The position numbers were made by a program, and so were the translations under genes. A stretch of 64,000 bases of DNA from Streptomonospora wellingtoniae (GTDB taxonomy: Bacteria > Actinomycetota > Actinomycetes > Streptosporangiales > Streptosporangiaceae). The notes beneath the pieces are model-generated. The model was not told the DNA's origin and did not search any database. It saw only the letters and a list, made by a program, of their open reading frames with translations. The stretch covers positions 1 to 64,000 of the forward strand of contig NZ_JAVREK010000012.1 of assembly GCF_031845375.1 (NCBI RefSeq). Reading direction: 5' to 3'. Positions 8,029 to 16,130 of this stretch are shown one piece after another. Position 1 is the first letter of the stretch, and the number at the start of each line of letters is the position of its first letter.

Positions 8029-9107
8029 GCGCCGTGGAGGACGCCGGCACCGGGATCCGCTGCATGCTGGTGCGAGGCGGCACGTCTAAAGGCGCATACT
8101 TCCTGGCCGAGGACCTCCCGGCCGACCCGCGGCTCCGAGACGACCTGCTCCTGCGGATCATGGGCACGCCCGACCCCGCCCAGATCGACGGCATCGGCGG
8201 TGCCCAGTCGGTCACCAGCAAGGTCGCGATCGTCTCGCCCGCCGCCGGGCCCGACCGCGACGTCGACTACCTGTTCCTGCAGCTCGGCGTGGACGAGCCG
8301 ACCGTCTCCGACCGGCAGACCTGCGGCAACCTCCTCGCCGGGGTCGGTCAGTTCGCCGTCGAGCGGGGCCTGGTGGACGCCGGCCCCGAGCGCACCAGCG
8401 TGCGTGTGCGCCTGGTCAACACCGGCAGCACCTCGGTGGCGGCGTTCCCCACGCCCGGCGGCCGCCCCGCCTACTCCGGCTCCACCGCAGTCTCCGGCGT
8501 CCCCGGAACCGCCGCCGCGGTCTCGCTGGACTTCGCCGAAACGGAGGGGGCGGTGTGCGGCGCACTGCTGCCCACCGGCCGGATCCGCGACGAGATCGAC
8601 GGCATCGCCGTCACCTGCGTCGACAACGGCATGCCGGTCGTGGTCGTACGCGCCGAGGACCTCGGCGTCAGCGGCTACGAGCCCGTCGCCGACCTGGCCG
8701 CCGACACCGCACTGGCCGACCGCGTCCAGTCGCTGCGCATGCGCGCCGGAGAGCTGATGGGCCTGGGCGACGTCGCCGACAGCTCGGTGCCCAAGACCAC
8801 CATCGTGGCCGCGCCGCGCGACGGCGGCGCCGTGTGCACCCGGACCTTCATCCCGGTGCGGCCGCACCCTTCGATCGGCGTGCTGGGCGGCATCAGCGCG
8901 GTGACCGCGCTGATGCTCGACGGTGCGGTGGGCGCCGACCTGTTCGCGGCGCCGCCGCCGGGCGCGCCCGTGGTGATCGAGCACCCCTCCGGCACCCTCG
9001 CCGTCGAGGTCGAGCTCGACCGCGCCTGCTCGCCGCCGAAGGTGGGGCGCTCGGCCGTCGTCCGCACTGCCCGCAAGCTGTTCGACGGCGCCGTCTTCCC
9101 CCGCTGA
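8025..9107 (+). CDS. prpF: PrpF-type isomerase (2-methylaconitate / 4-oxalomesaconate isomerase family)
   Basis: A protein of about 360 residues with the double DAP-epimerase-like fold of the PrpF family. It has the N-terminal RGGTSKG motif with Lys22 near the active site, the DRQTCGN motif carrying the conserved Cys, and a C-terminal FIPVRPHPSIGVLGG segment. Members isomerise double bonds of tricarboxylates, as in the methylcitrate pathway (2-methylaconitate) or protocatechuate/gallate breakdown (4-oxalomesaconate). No methylcitrate gene is adjacent, so the substrate is open; aconitase lies 10 kb away. The start is GTG 8025, coupled to a leader ORF; ATG 8010 is an alternative. It is convergent with the LytTR regulator across palindromic element copy 2. 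Confidence 0.85.
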   Translation: MSAVEDAGTGIRCMLVRGGTSKGAYFLAEDLPADPRLRDDLLLRIMGTPDPAQIDGIGGAQSVTSKVAIVSPAAGPDRDVDYLFLQLGVDEPTVSDRQTCGNLLAGVGQFAVERGLVDAGPERTSVRVRLVNTGSTSVAAFPTPGGRPAYSGSTAVSGVPGTAAAVSLDFAETEGAVCGALLPTGRIRDEIDGIAVTCVDNGMPVVVVRAEDLGVSGYEPVADLAADTALADRVQSLRMRAGELMGLGDVADSSVPKTTIVAAPRDGGAVCTRTFIPVRPHPSIGVLGGISAVTALMLDGAVGADLFAAPPPGAPVVIEHPSGTLAVEVELDRACSPPKVGRSAVVRTARKLFDGAVFPR

Positions 9108-9148
9108 AGGGCGCCGTCCTCCTCGGCGCCCCGCTCCGCCACAGCAGC

Positions 9149-9209
9149 GTTGATCTTGTAGCTATCGTGAGGGGAAATCGTTTTACTTCACGATAGCTAC
9201 AAGATCAAC
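9149..9209. repeat. 61-bp palindromic element, copy 2
   Basis: This is the most perfect copy. The arms GTTGATCTTGTAGCTATCGTG (left, from 9149) and CACGATAGCTACAAGATCAAC (right, to 9209) pair without mismatch over 21 bp. Relative to copies 1 and 4 the centre is in reverse orientation. It lies between the stop codons of the convergent prpF-type and LytTR genes, 6 bases from the latter's stop. Confidence 0.92.
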
Positions 9210-9215
9210 GGGGAG

Positions 9216-9965
9216 CTACAGCCCCAGCACCCGGCGCAGCTCGCGGGCCTGGCGCCGGGAGACCTCGACGCGGCTCTTGCGCGGGTCGTCCATCAGCAGC
9301 ATCAGGGTGCCCCGGAAGTCGGGGGCCAGCTCGCGGACGTAGTCGAGGTTGACCAGGTAGGAGCGGTGCGCGCGGAAAAAGTGCGAGCCGCGCAGCCGGC
9401 GCTCCAGCTCGTTGAGGGAGAAGTTGACCAGAACGCGCTCGTCGGCGAGCTGCAGGTAGGAGTAGCCGCGCGCCGCGCCCGCGTAGACGATCGAGGACTC
9501 GTTGAGCAGCACCGTCCGATCGCCCTTGTGCACCGGGATGCGGTGCGGCGACTCGCTGCCGTCCGAGCGCCGGGGCACCGGCTGGCCGTCGGCCTCCTCC
9601 GAACGGGAGGCCAGGGCGCGGTCCAGCGCACGCGCCAGCCTCTCGGCGTCGAAGGGCTTGACCAGGTAGTCGGCGGCGTCGAGGTCGAAGGCCTCGACGG
9701 CGTAGTCGGGAAAGGCCGTGGTGAAGATGATCCGCGGCGGGTTGGCCGCCTCACGCAGCTTGCGGGCGATGTCGAGGCCGGTGCCGCCGGGCATGCGGAT
9801 GTCCATCAGCACCAGGTCGTAGTCGAGGGAGTCCAGAAGCAGGAGGGCTTCCTCCGAGTTGGAGGCCTCGCCGACGACCTGCACGTGATCGAACCTGGAC
9901 AGCAGGTAGCGGAGGTCCGCCCGCGCTGGGGCCTCATCGTCGACGATGAGGCATCGCGCGCGCAT
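9216..9965 (-). CDS. LytTR-family response regulator
   Basis: A 249-residue regulator with an N-terminal receiver domain (acidic pair Asp9/Asp10, phosphoacceptor Asp55 in VLMDIRMPG, conserved Lys103 in LVKPF) and a C-terminal LytTR DNA-binding domain (~145-245, with HKGDRTVLLNESSIVY and FFRAHRSYLVNLDYV). ATG 9965 was chosen, preceded by GGTGAG; a TTG at 9977 would overlap the kinase gene. It is the cognate partner of the histidine kinase encoded just upstream. LytTR proteins bind paired direct repeats, and a matching pair lies at 13849-13877 between the two symporter operons, which suggests that this system controls monocarboxylate uptake. Confidence 0.93.
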   Translation of the reverse strand: MRARCLIVDDEAPARADLRYLLSRFDHVQVVGEASNSEEALLLLDSLDYDLVLMDIRMPGGTGLDIARKLREAANPPRIIFTTAFPDYAVEAFDLDAADYLVKPFDAERLARALDRALASRSEEADGQPVPRRSDGSESPHRIPVHKGDRTVLLNESSIVYAGAARGYSYLQLADERVLVNFSLNELERRLRGSHFFRAHRSYLVNLDYVRELAPDFRGTLMLLMDDPRKSRVEVSRRQARELRRVLGL

Positions 9966-9969
9966 AAGC

Positions 9970-11259
9970 TCACCCAAGGGGTATCTGCAGATCCACTACA
10001 GTGCCACCGTCCTCGGTGGACTGGATGTCCAGACGATAGCGCTCACCATAGAGGGATGCCAAGCGTCCCGCGATGTTGCTCAGCCCCTGGCCGCCGCCTT
10101 CCCGGCGCTCGCCGTCGGAAATCCGTTCCAGGAGGTCGGGCGGGATGCCCATGCCGTCGTCGGCGACCCGGATGGAGGTCGTGCGGGTGAGCGGGTCCAC
10201 CCGCCCCTTGAGGGTGACGGTGCCGCCCTCGACCTTCCCCGCCAGCCCGTGCTTGATTGCGTTCTCCACCAGCGGCTGGATGATCAGCACGGGCACGTGC
10301 GCGGTGAGCACCTGGGGATCGATGTCGTAGCGCACCCGGACCCGGTCGCCGTAGCGCGCCTGTTCCAGGGATACGTAGGTGCGCACGAAGAAGTACTCCT
10401 GGCCGAACTCGGCGAAGTGCCCCTCCTGGCGCACCACGTAGCGGAAGAAGTCGGACAGGCGTACCAGGAGCTGGCGCGTCTCCTCGGTGTCGGTGTGCAC
10501 CTTGGAGGCGATCGTGTTGAGGGTGTTGAAGAGGAAGTGCGGGTTGATCTGCGCGCGCAGCGCATCGAGCTTGGCGTCGACCGCGAGCCGCTGGCGGCGG
10601 TTGAGCTCGGCCAGCTCCAGGTGCAGCGAGAGGATGCCGGCCAGGCCCTCCACCACACCCTGCGGCGAGAGCGCCCCGTCGCAGCGGTACACCTGCAGCG
10701 TGCCCACGGTGCGGTTGCCGTCGGTGAGCGGCACGACGACCGCGGTGCGCAGCGGGCACCGGGAGTCCGGGCAGCCCAGTTGGCCGCGCCGCCTTACCAG
10801 CACGGTCCTGCCCCGGTTCAGCACGCGGGCGGTGGGCGCGGGCACCTCGTCGCCGGAGCAGTGGTGGGCGGAGCCCGGACCGGCGAAGGCCAGGACGTGC
10901 TCCCGGTCGGTGATCGCGACCGCGGCGCCGCTGAGCAGGGGCTGCAGCAGCTGCACGGTCCGCCGCGCGCTCTCGGCCGTCAGCCCGGACCGCAGCGGCA
11001 TCGAGCGGCCCACCGCGGCGATCGTGGTGCTCTGCCTCCCCTGTTGGAAGCGGGTCGAGACCGGCTGCGCGGACCGCTTGCTGCGCGGCCCCCGCAGCGC
11101 GGAGGGGTAGCCGAAGATCAGCGCGGCGGTCAGGGCCGTACCGATCAGCACGGTGGTGCCGGTGCCCAGCGGTGGCGCGGTGATCAGCTGCGTGACCAGG
11201 TACACCGCTCCCCACGCCAGCAGGATGACCCCCGCCAGCGGCAGGCTGCCGTTACTCAT
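9970..11259 (-). CDS. LytS/YpdA-like sensor histidine kinase
   Basis: A 429-residue sensor kinase. Two membrane helices (~6-27 and 34-54) are followed by a GAF-like domain (~95-205), a His_kinase box with His241 in INPHFLFNTLN, and an ATPase domain (QPLVENAIKHGL, DDGMGIP, GQGLSNI). The GAF-like region has Cys134 (HHCSGDE) and a paired CPDSRCPL (Cys163, Cys168), which could bind metal or a cofactor, or respond to redox. ATG 11259 overlaps the symporter stop by four bases (ATGA), so kinase and transporter are translationally coupled. The longer frame to 12981 is a shadow of the symporter gene. Direct coupling suggests that the kinase senses the transported acid or transporter activity; that is inference. 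Confidence 0.92.
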   Translation of the reverse strand: MSNGSLPLAGVILLAWGAVYLVTQLITAPPLGTGTTVLIGTALTAALIFGYPSALRGPRSKRSAQPVSTRFQQGRQSTTIAAVGRSMPLRSGLTAESARRTVQLLQPLLSGAAVAITDREHVLAFAGPGSAHHCSGDEVPAPTARVLNRGRTVLVRRRGQLGCPDSRCPLRTAVVVPLTDGNRTVGTLQVYRCDGALSPQGVVEGLAGILSLHLELAELNRRQRLAVDAKLDALRAQINPHFLFNTLNTIASKVHTDTEETRQLLVRLSDFFRYVVRQEGHFAEFGQEYFFVRTYVSLEQARYGDRVRVRYDIDPQVLTAHVPVLIIQPLVENAIKHGLAGKVEGGTVTLKGRVDPLTRTTSIRVADDGMGIPPDLLERISDGERREGGGQGLSNIAGRLASLYGERYRLDIQSTEDGGTVVDLQIPLG

Positions 11260-12941
11260 CCGCGTCCACCGCCGCGCCGCCCGAATCCGGTGACGGTCAG
11301 CCGGGCGATGCGGACGGCGCGGCGGTCGGCCGCGGTTCCGTGCATGCGCACCCAGATGCGGTCCGTGTCCTCGGGCGGCCGCGTCACCAGCGACACCGCC
11401 ACCGTCACGGCGGCGGCGCACGGCGCGGAGAAGACCGTGGGAGTCAGCAGCACCTCGGAGTACGCGGAATCGCCGAGCAGCACCCCGGCCGCGCCCATGC
11501 TCACCGCCGCCGCGGCTCCGGTGAGCATGCCCGCCACCGCACCGGGACCGGTGGTGCGCCGCCACCAGATGGCGAGGATGAACACCGGGGTCAGCGCCGA
11601 TCCGGCGAGCACGAACGCCCAGGTGACCATGGTCGCCACGATAGACGGAAACTGGCCGGTGAGGGTCTCGGGGCGCACGTTCAGCGCCAGTACAGCCGAG
11701 ACCGCCGCCACGAGCGCCACCGCCGCGCGGCCCGCCCACAGCGCCTGGGCCTGGGTCGCGCGGGGGTTGATGTAGCGCTCGTAGATGTCGTGGCCCCACG
11801 ACGCCGCCGAGGCCAGCAGCAGCCCGGCGATCGTCGACAGCACCGCAACCAGTGCGCCGACGGCGATCAGCGCCAGTCCCGCTTGTCCGCCGAAGATCCT
11901 GCCGAGGACCAGCAGCGCGTACTCGGGTACCCGCAGGATGCCGCCGGTCGTCAGCTCGGCCACCCACGGCACGTCGGCGGCGACATCCCTGATCACCGAG
12001 CGGGCCGCGGTGCCCAGCAGCACCGCCAGGGCGTAGAACAGCCCGGCCAGGCCCACGACCCACACGGTCGTCATGCGCGCCGCCGTACCCGTGGGGCTGG
12101 TGAAGTAGCGGTTCATGATGTGCGGAAGCCCGGCGGTGCCCAGCACGAGCGAAAGGATCAGCGCGAACTGGCCGAGCTGGCTGTACTGGCCGCCCGGCTC
12201 GCCGAAGGAGGCGGGCGAGTCCGGGTGCAGCCGGTTGGCGACCTCCTCCAGGCGCCAGCCGCCGCCGGTGTCGACGGGGTTGGTCAGGGGCCGCGAAGAC
12301 AGCTCGCGCAGCGCGTCGGTGTAGCTGAATCCCGAGACCACGACGATGATCGCCAGCCACAGGAAGATGGCCAGCAGCAGCAGGAACTGCACGGCCTGGG
12401 TCCATGTGGTGCCGCGCATGCCGCCCAGCGAGACCATCAGCATGATCGCGACGGTGGAGACGAGCACCCCGGTGGAGTACGCCGACAGGCCGCCCAGGCC
12501 CCGGCCGATGAACAGCTCCCAGATGATCCCGCTGGCCACCGCCTGCGGCACCAGGTAGGCCAGGATGATCAGCTGCACTATGGCCACCGACGCAAGCCGC
12601 ACGCCGTGCGATTCCAGCCGCCGGCCGAGGAAGTCGGGGATGGAGAACTCGCCGAAGCGCCGCAGCGGCGCGGCGATGAACAGCACCACCGGCACGAAGC
12701 CCGCGGCGAACCCGGTCGCATACCACATACCGTCCAGCCCTGAGGCGTAGACGGCCGCCGCCACGCCGAGGAAGGACGCCGCGGAGAAGTAGTCGCCGCA
12801 GATGGCGCAGGCGTTGGTGACCACGCCCACCCGCCGACCGGCGAGGTAGAACTCGAAGGTGGAGGTCCGCTGCGGCCGGATCAGGACGGCCACCGAGCCG
12901 ACTGCCGCGAGCAGGACGACGAGGAGCACGATGCTCGTCAT
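11256..12941 (-). CDS. Cation:monocarboxylate (acetate-type) symporter, SSS family
   Basis: A 561-residue sodium:solute symporter with 12-13 hydrophobic helices and the ActP/MctC-like segments EFYLAGRRVG, DYFSAASFLGVAA, SLGGMRGTTWTQAVQF, and GTAGLPHIMNRYFTSP. It should import acetate, propionate, pyruvate or a related short acid with Na+ or H+. ATG 12941 overlaps the stop of the upstream small-protein gene (TGATG), while GTG 12944 is also possible. It is the third gene of an operon: membrane protein, DUF485-like subunit, symporter, LytS kinase, LytTR regulator. A second, distinct symporter operon diverges from it. Confidence 0.92.
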   Translation of the reverse strand: MTSIVLLVVLLAAVGSVAVLIRPQRTSTFEFYLAGRRVGVVTNACAICGDYFSAASFLGVAAAVYASGLDGMWYATGFAAGFVPVVLFIAAPLRRFGEFSIPDFLGRRLESHGVRLASVAIVQLIILAYLVPQAVASGIIWELFIGRGLGGLSAYSTGVLVSTVAIMLMVSLGGMRGTTWTQAVQFLLLLAIFLWLAIIVVVSGFSYTDALRELSSRPLTNPVDTGGGWRLEEVANRLHPDSPASFGEPGGQYSQLGQFALILSLVLGTAGLPHIMNRYFTSPTGTAARMTTVWVVGLAGLFYALAVLLGTAARSVIRDVAADVPWVAELTTGGILRVPEYALLVLGRIFGGQAGLALIAVGALVAVLSTIAGLLLASAASWGHDIYERYINPRATQAQALWAGRAAVALVAAVSAVLALNVRPETLTGQFPSIVATMVTWAFVLAGSALTPVFILAIWWRRTTGPGAVAGMLTGAAAAVSMGAAGVLLGDSAYSEVLLTPTVFSAPCAAAVTVAVSLVTRPPEDTDRIWVRMHGTAADRRAVRIARLTVTGFGRRGGGRG

Positions 12942-13294
12942 CACGGCGGGAGGGTCCCGTCCCCGTCGTGGGGCGCCTCACGGGTCGGCCCGCCGAGCAT
13001 GCGCTCCTCGACCGCGTTGGACAGGGTGGCCGCGGCCAGGCAGAGCACGAAGAAGAAGACGTAGAGCCCGAACGCCGTCATGGCGAACATGGGGCTCATC
13101 CCGCCGAAGAGCCGGCCCTGGGACCACCAGTCCAGCGCAGCCGTCAGCAGCGGGACACCCACGACGACGCCTGCGAACACGGCGACGTGGCCGACGGCGA
13201 CCCGCCGCAGCGTGCGGAAGGCGGCGTCGACCTCGGCCGGGGTGTCGTGCTCGTCCGCCGATCCCAGCGAGAGGTCGTGCCCGTCGTCGCGCAC
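12941..13294 (-). CDS. DUF485-like small membrane subunit of the symporter
   Basis: A 117-residue protein with two transmembrane helices (~36-56 and 68-93) and the compact pattern of DUF485/YjcH proteins, which are encoded directly before acetate symporters (compare yjcH-actP of E. coli). Its stop overlaps the start of the symporter gene, indicating tight co-expression. It is presumed to be an accessory subunit that stabilises or regulates the transporter. The family assignment rests on size, topology and position more than on strong sequence motifs. Confidence 0.8.
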   Translation of the reverse strand: MRDDGHDLSLGSADEHDTPAEVDAAFRTLRRVAVGHVAVFAGVVVGVPLLTAALDWWSQGRLFGGMSPMFAMTAFGLYVFFFVLCLAAATLSNAVEERMLGGPTREAPHDGDGTLPP

Positions 13295-13297
13295 GGC

Positions 13298-13714
13298 TCA
13301 GGCCGCGGTGTACATGCGCCGCGCCGCGCTGATCAGCAGCACTACGCCGCCGCCGACGATCACCATGCTCACACCGGGCAGCATCTTGCCCCAGCTGTCG
13401 GTCTCGGCGCTGATCTGCGCGATCTTGGCGAGCTGCCAGAGCACGAGCGAACCGCCGGCGGCGGCCGGGACCAGCGCGTGGGCGAGCGCGAGGCGCCGGT
13501 GGGGCAGCAGCGAGCCCGCGACGGCGATCACGCCTCCGCACAGCAGCCAGAGACCGGGGCCGGCCATGGCCGTCATGTTGCCGAGGGGCGTGGACACCCA
13601 CGGCGTGAAGGCGCCGATGATCAGCAGCAGTCCGCCGGCCATCAGTCCGAAGCTGCCCGTGTGCAGGATGGGTCGCCGCGCGGGCGGCGCGGCGGAGCCG
13701 TTGGAAGCTGACAT
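13298..13714 (-). CDS. Four-helix membrane protein of unknown function
   Basis: A 138-residue hydrophobic protein with four predicted membrane helices (~24-42, 50-67, 74-95, 112-132) and a Ser/Ala/Pro-rich cytoplasmic N-terminus. It is the first gene of the symporter/LytS/LytTR operon, three bases before the DUF485-like gene. I recognise no family. Position suggests an accessory role in acid transport or sensing, but nothing in the sequence proves it. Its promoter region faces the divergent DUF4212-symporter pair. Confidence 0.75.
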   Translation of the reverse strand: MSASNGSAAPPARRPILHTGSFGLMAGGLLLIIGAFTPWVSTPLGNMTAMAGPGLWLLCGGVIAVAGSLLPHRRLALAHALVPAAAGGSLVLWQLAKIAQISAETDSWGKMLPGVSMVIVGGGVVLLISAARRMYTAA

Positions 13715-13793
13715 GGCCGCATCCTAGCCGGACGGTTCCGTGCTGTTGAGGGGGTCTCGCGCAGGAGGCGGAGGGCGTGGTATCAGCGGTCGG

Positions 13794-13817
13794 CCGGTGA
13801 CCCCGAGCGGTCACCGG
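13794..13817. promoter_or_regulatory. Inverted repeat in the shared symporter promoter region
   Basis: The arms CCGGTGACC (13794-13802) and GGTCACCGG (13809-13817) are a perfect 9-bp inverted repeat with a 6-base centre. It lies between the divergent symporter operons and 32 bases from the LytTR-type repeats, so it may be the site of a second regulator. The arms could also form an RNA hairpin. Confidence 0.5.
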
Positions 13818-13848
13818 TGTGATTTGTGCCATTCGTCGGGTCCAGGCG

Positions 13849-13877
13849 ACCGTTCGGAAAACGGATCGGCCGTTCGG
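13849..13877 (+). promoter_or_regulatory. LytTR-type paired direct repeat
   Basis: ACCGTTCGG (13849-13857) and GCCGTTCGG (13869-13877) are direct repeats separated by 11 bases. The published LytTR half-site pattern is [TA][AC][CA]GTTN[AG][TG]; the first copy fits every position and the second fails only at the first. It lies between two symporter operons, one of which encodes a LytTR regulator, so it is the obvious target. Binding is inferred, not shown. Confidence 0.68.
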
Positions 13878-13981
13878 CGGCATCGGGCTTGTGCGCCAGG
13901 CCACACGTGCGTTGGTGTCTACCCCAGCGGTACGGGGCCCGCCATGACTCAGTCCCTACCCGGCAACTAGGAGAAGCGATC

Positions 13982-14320
13982 GTGGCTGATACGGAAGACA
14001 AGAGCCCGGGACCCCCGGGCAACGGCTGGAGGCGCGAGTACTGGAAGAGGAACCTCCGGCTGATGGTGCTCCTGCTGGCCGTCTGGTTCGTCGTGTCGTT
14101 CGGATTCGGCATTCTTCTGGTCGAGCCGCTGAACCAGATCGTCATCGCGGGCTTCCCCTTGGGGTTCTGGTTCGCGCAGCAGGGCTCGATCTACGTGTTC
14201 CTGCTGCTGATCCTCGTGTACTGCCTGTACATGGACCGGCTTGACAAGGAGTTCGGCGTGTACGAGTACGACGACGACGCCTCCGGCGGCTCGGCGGCCC
14301 GCGAGGGGGGTGCGTCGTGA
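13982..14320 (+). CDS. DUF4212 symporter small subunit
   Basis: A 112-residue protein with a polar N-terminus, the signature YWKRNLRLM, and two transmembrane helices (~29-47 and 57-82) separated by a short loop with GFPLGFWFAQQGS, then VYCLYMDRLDKEFG. These are hallmarks of the DUF4212 family, found as the partner of VC_2705-type symporters. The start is GTG 13982 after TAGGAGAAGCGATC. Its stop overlaps the symporter start (GTGA). It differs from the DUF485-like partner of the divergent operon, so each transporter keeps its own subunit. Confidence 0.9.
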   Translation: MADTEDKSPGPPGNGWRREYWKRNLRLMVLLLAVWFVVSFGFGILLVEPLNQIVIAGFPLGFWFAQQGSIYVFLLLILVYCLYMDRLDKEFGVYEYDDDASGGSAAREGGAS

Positions 14321-15993
14321 GCGAGATCCAGATCTGGACGACGATCTTCATCGTCCTCTCCTTCGGTGTCTACATGACGATCGCCTGGCGCAGCCGCGTC
14401 CGGGAGACCGAAGGCTTCTACGTCGCCGGCCACGGCGTCCCCACCATCGCCAACGGCGCGGCGATCGGCGCCGACTGGATGTCCGCGGCGTCGTTCATCT
14501 CCATGGCGGGTCTGATCGCCTTCCTGGGCTATGACGGCAGCATCTACCTGATGGGCTGGACCGGCGGCTACGTGCTGCTGGCCTTGCTGCTGGCTCCCTA
14601 CCTGCGCAAGTGGGGGAAGTACACGGTCCCCGAGTTCGTCGGAGACCGCTACTCGGAGCTGGTGCGCACCATCTCGGCGATCGCGGCGATCATCGTCTCG
14701 TTCACCTACGTGGTGGGGCAGATGAACGGCGGCGGCATCGTCTTCAGCCGCTTCCTCAACGTGGACATCACCTGGGGCGTGATCATCGCGGCGGTGGTCA
14801 TCTTCGTCTACGCCGTTCTCGGCGGCATGAAGAGCATCACCTGGACCCAGGTGGCCCAGTACACGGTGCTGATCATCGCCTACCTGATCCCCGCCGTGGC
14901 CGTGGCGCAGGTGATGACGGGAATCCCCATCCCGCAGGTCTCCTTCGGCCAGATCCTCAACGGGCTGAACGACCTGTCTGTGGAGCTGGGCATGGAGGTC
15001 TTCACCGACCCCTTCACCAGCCGGCCGATGCTCGACATCTTCCTGGTGACGCTGGCGCTGATGATCGGCACGGCGGGTCTGCCGCACGTCATCATCCGCT
15101 TCTACACCACCAAGACCGTGCGCGGTTCCCGCTGGTCGGCCTTCTGGGCGCTGTTCTTCATCGCCCTGCTCTACACCACCGCACCGGCGGTCGGCGCGTT
15201 CACCAAGTTCAACCTGCTGAAGGGGGTCAACGGCACCTCGACCGACAACCTGCCGGCCTGGGTCGAGAACTGGGCGGCGACCGGTCTGGTGTCGGTGAAC
15301 CAGAACGCCGACGCGATCAACTCGGTGAGCAACGACCCCGCTGCGGGCGCGGACCTGACGGTCAACAACGACATCCTGGTGCTTGCCTCGCCGGAGATCG
15401 CGGGACTCCCCGCGCCCATCGTCGGCCTGGTGGCGGCGGGCGGTCTGGCGGCGGCGATGTCCACGGCGGCCGGCCTGCTGCTGGTCATCTCCTCGTCGGT
15501 GTCCCACGACCTGTACTTCCGCTACTTCCGCAAGACGGCGGGAGACCACGAGCGCCTGTTCGCCGGGCGGATCGCGATGGCCGCGGCCATCGCCGTGGCG
15601 GTGATCGCGGGTATCAACCCGCCGGCCTTCGTGGCCCAGGTGGTGGCGTTCGCCTTCGGCATGGCGGCCTCCAGTTTCTTCCCGGCCATCGTGCTGGGCA
15701 TCTTCTGGAAGCGCTGCAACGCCGTCGGGGCCGCGGCCGGCATGATCATCGGCCTCGGTTTCACCATCTCCTACATGCTCTACACCCTGGAGGTCTTCGG
15801 GCTGTCGGCCCACGAGTACATCTTCGGGATCAGCCCCGAAGGCATCGGCGCGGTCGGCGCGCTGGTGAACGCCGTGGTCACGATCGTCGTCTCGTTGCTC
15901 ACGCCGCCGCCCTCGCGGCACGTCACCGACATGGTGGAGAACATCCGCTACCCGTCCCCGCGCCGGAGCCAGCCCTCCGGCGCCCCGGAGTAG
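14317..15993 (+). CDS. Sodium:solute symporter, VC_2705/ActP-like
   Basis: A 558-residue symporter with about 13 hydrophobic helices. Family motifs include EGFYVAGHGVPTIANGAAI, GADWMSAASFISMAG, YVVGQMNGGGIVFSRFL, VLGGMKSITWTQVAQY and GTAGLPHVIIRFYT. This subfamily pairs with DUF4212 proteins, and its members are assigned to acetate or other short-chain acid uptake. GTG 14317 overlaps the DUF4212 stop. A clear hairpin terminator (16027-16059) follows. Control by the LytTR system of the divergent operon is plausible because a LytTR-type repeat lies upstream. The substrate is not fixed by sequence. Confidence 0.92.
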   Translation: MSEIQIWTTIFIVLSFGVYMTIAWRSRVRETEGFYVAGHGVPTIANGAAIGADWMSAASFISMAGLIAFLGYDGSIYLMGWTGGYVLLALLLAPYLRKWGKYTVPEFVGDRYSELVRTISAIAAIIVSFTYVVGQMNGGGIVFSRFLNVDITWGVIIAAVVIFVYAVLGGMKSITWTQVAQYTVLIIAYLIPAVAVAQVMTGIPIPQVSFGQILNGLNDLSVELGMEVFTDPFTSRPMLDIFLVTLALMIGTAGLPHVIIRFYTTKTVRGSRWSAFWALFFIALLYTTAPAVGAFTKFNLLKGVNGTSTDNLPAWVENWAATGLVSVNQNADAINSVSNDPAAGADLTVNNDILVLASPEIAGLPAPIVGLVAAGGLAAAMSTAAGLLLVISSSVSHDLYFRYFRKTAGDHERLFAGRIAMAAAIAVAVIAGINPPAFVAQVVAFAFGMAASSFFPAIVLGIFWKRCNAVGAAAGMIIGLGFTISYMLYTLEVFGLSAHEYIFGISPEGIGAVGALVNAVVTIVVSLLTPPPSRHVTDMVENIRYPSPRRSQPSGAPE

Positions 15994-16026
15994 CCGGAGA
16001 AGCCCGGGGGGAGAATCCCCTGCCCC

Positions 16027-16059
16027 GGCCCCTCCCGCCTCCTCCCAGCGGGAGGGGCC
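16027..16059 (+). terminator. Hairpin terminator after the symporter gene
   Basis: GGCCCCTCCCG (16027-16037) pairs perfectly with CGGGAGGGGCC (16049-16059) around an 11-base loop, 34 bases after the symporter stop. There is no T-tract, as is common for actinomycete terminators. Confidence 0.75.
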
Positions 16060-16089
16060 TCCCCGTGTTCGCACGCGGGCCCCGACCAG

Positions 16090-16130
16090 GAGCCCGGCGG
16101 CACCGGCGCTACGCCGGCGCCGCCGGGCTC
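16090..16130. terminator. Second perfect hairpin downstream of the symporter
   Basis: GAGCCCGGCGGC (16090-16101) pairs perfectly with GCCGCCGGGCTC (16119-16130), and inner CCGGCG/CGCCGG bases extend the stem. Together with the hairpin at 16027 it forms a tandem transcription barrier. Confidence 0.65.

Noticed and set aside
8025..9107. Methylcitrate-cycle operon around prpF
   Set aside because: No prpB, prpC or prpD gene is adjacent; aconitase is 10 kb away in its own unit.
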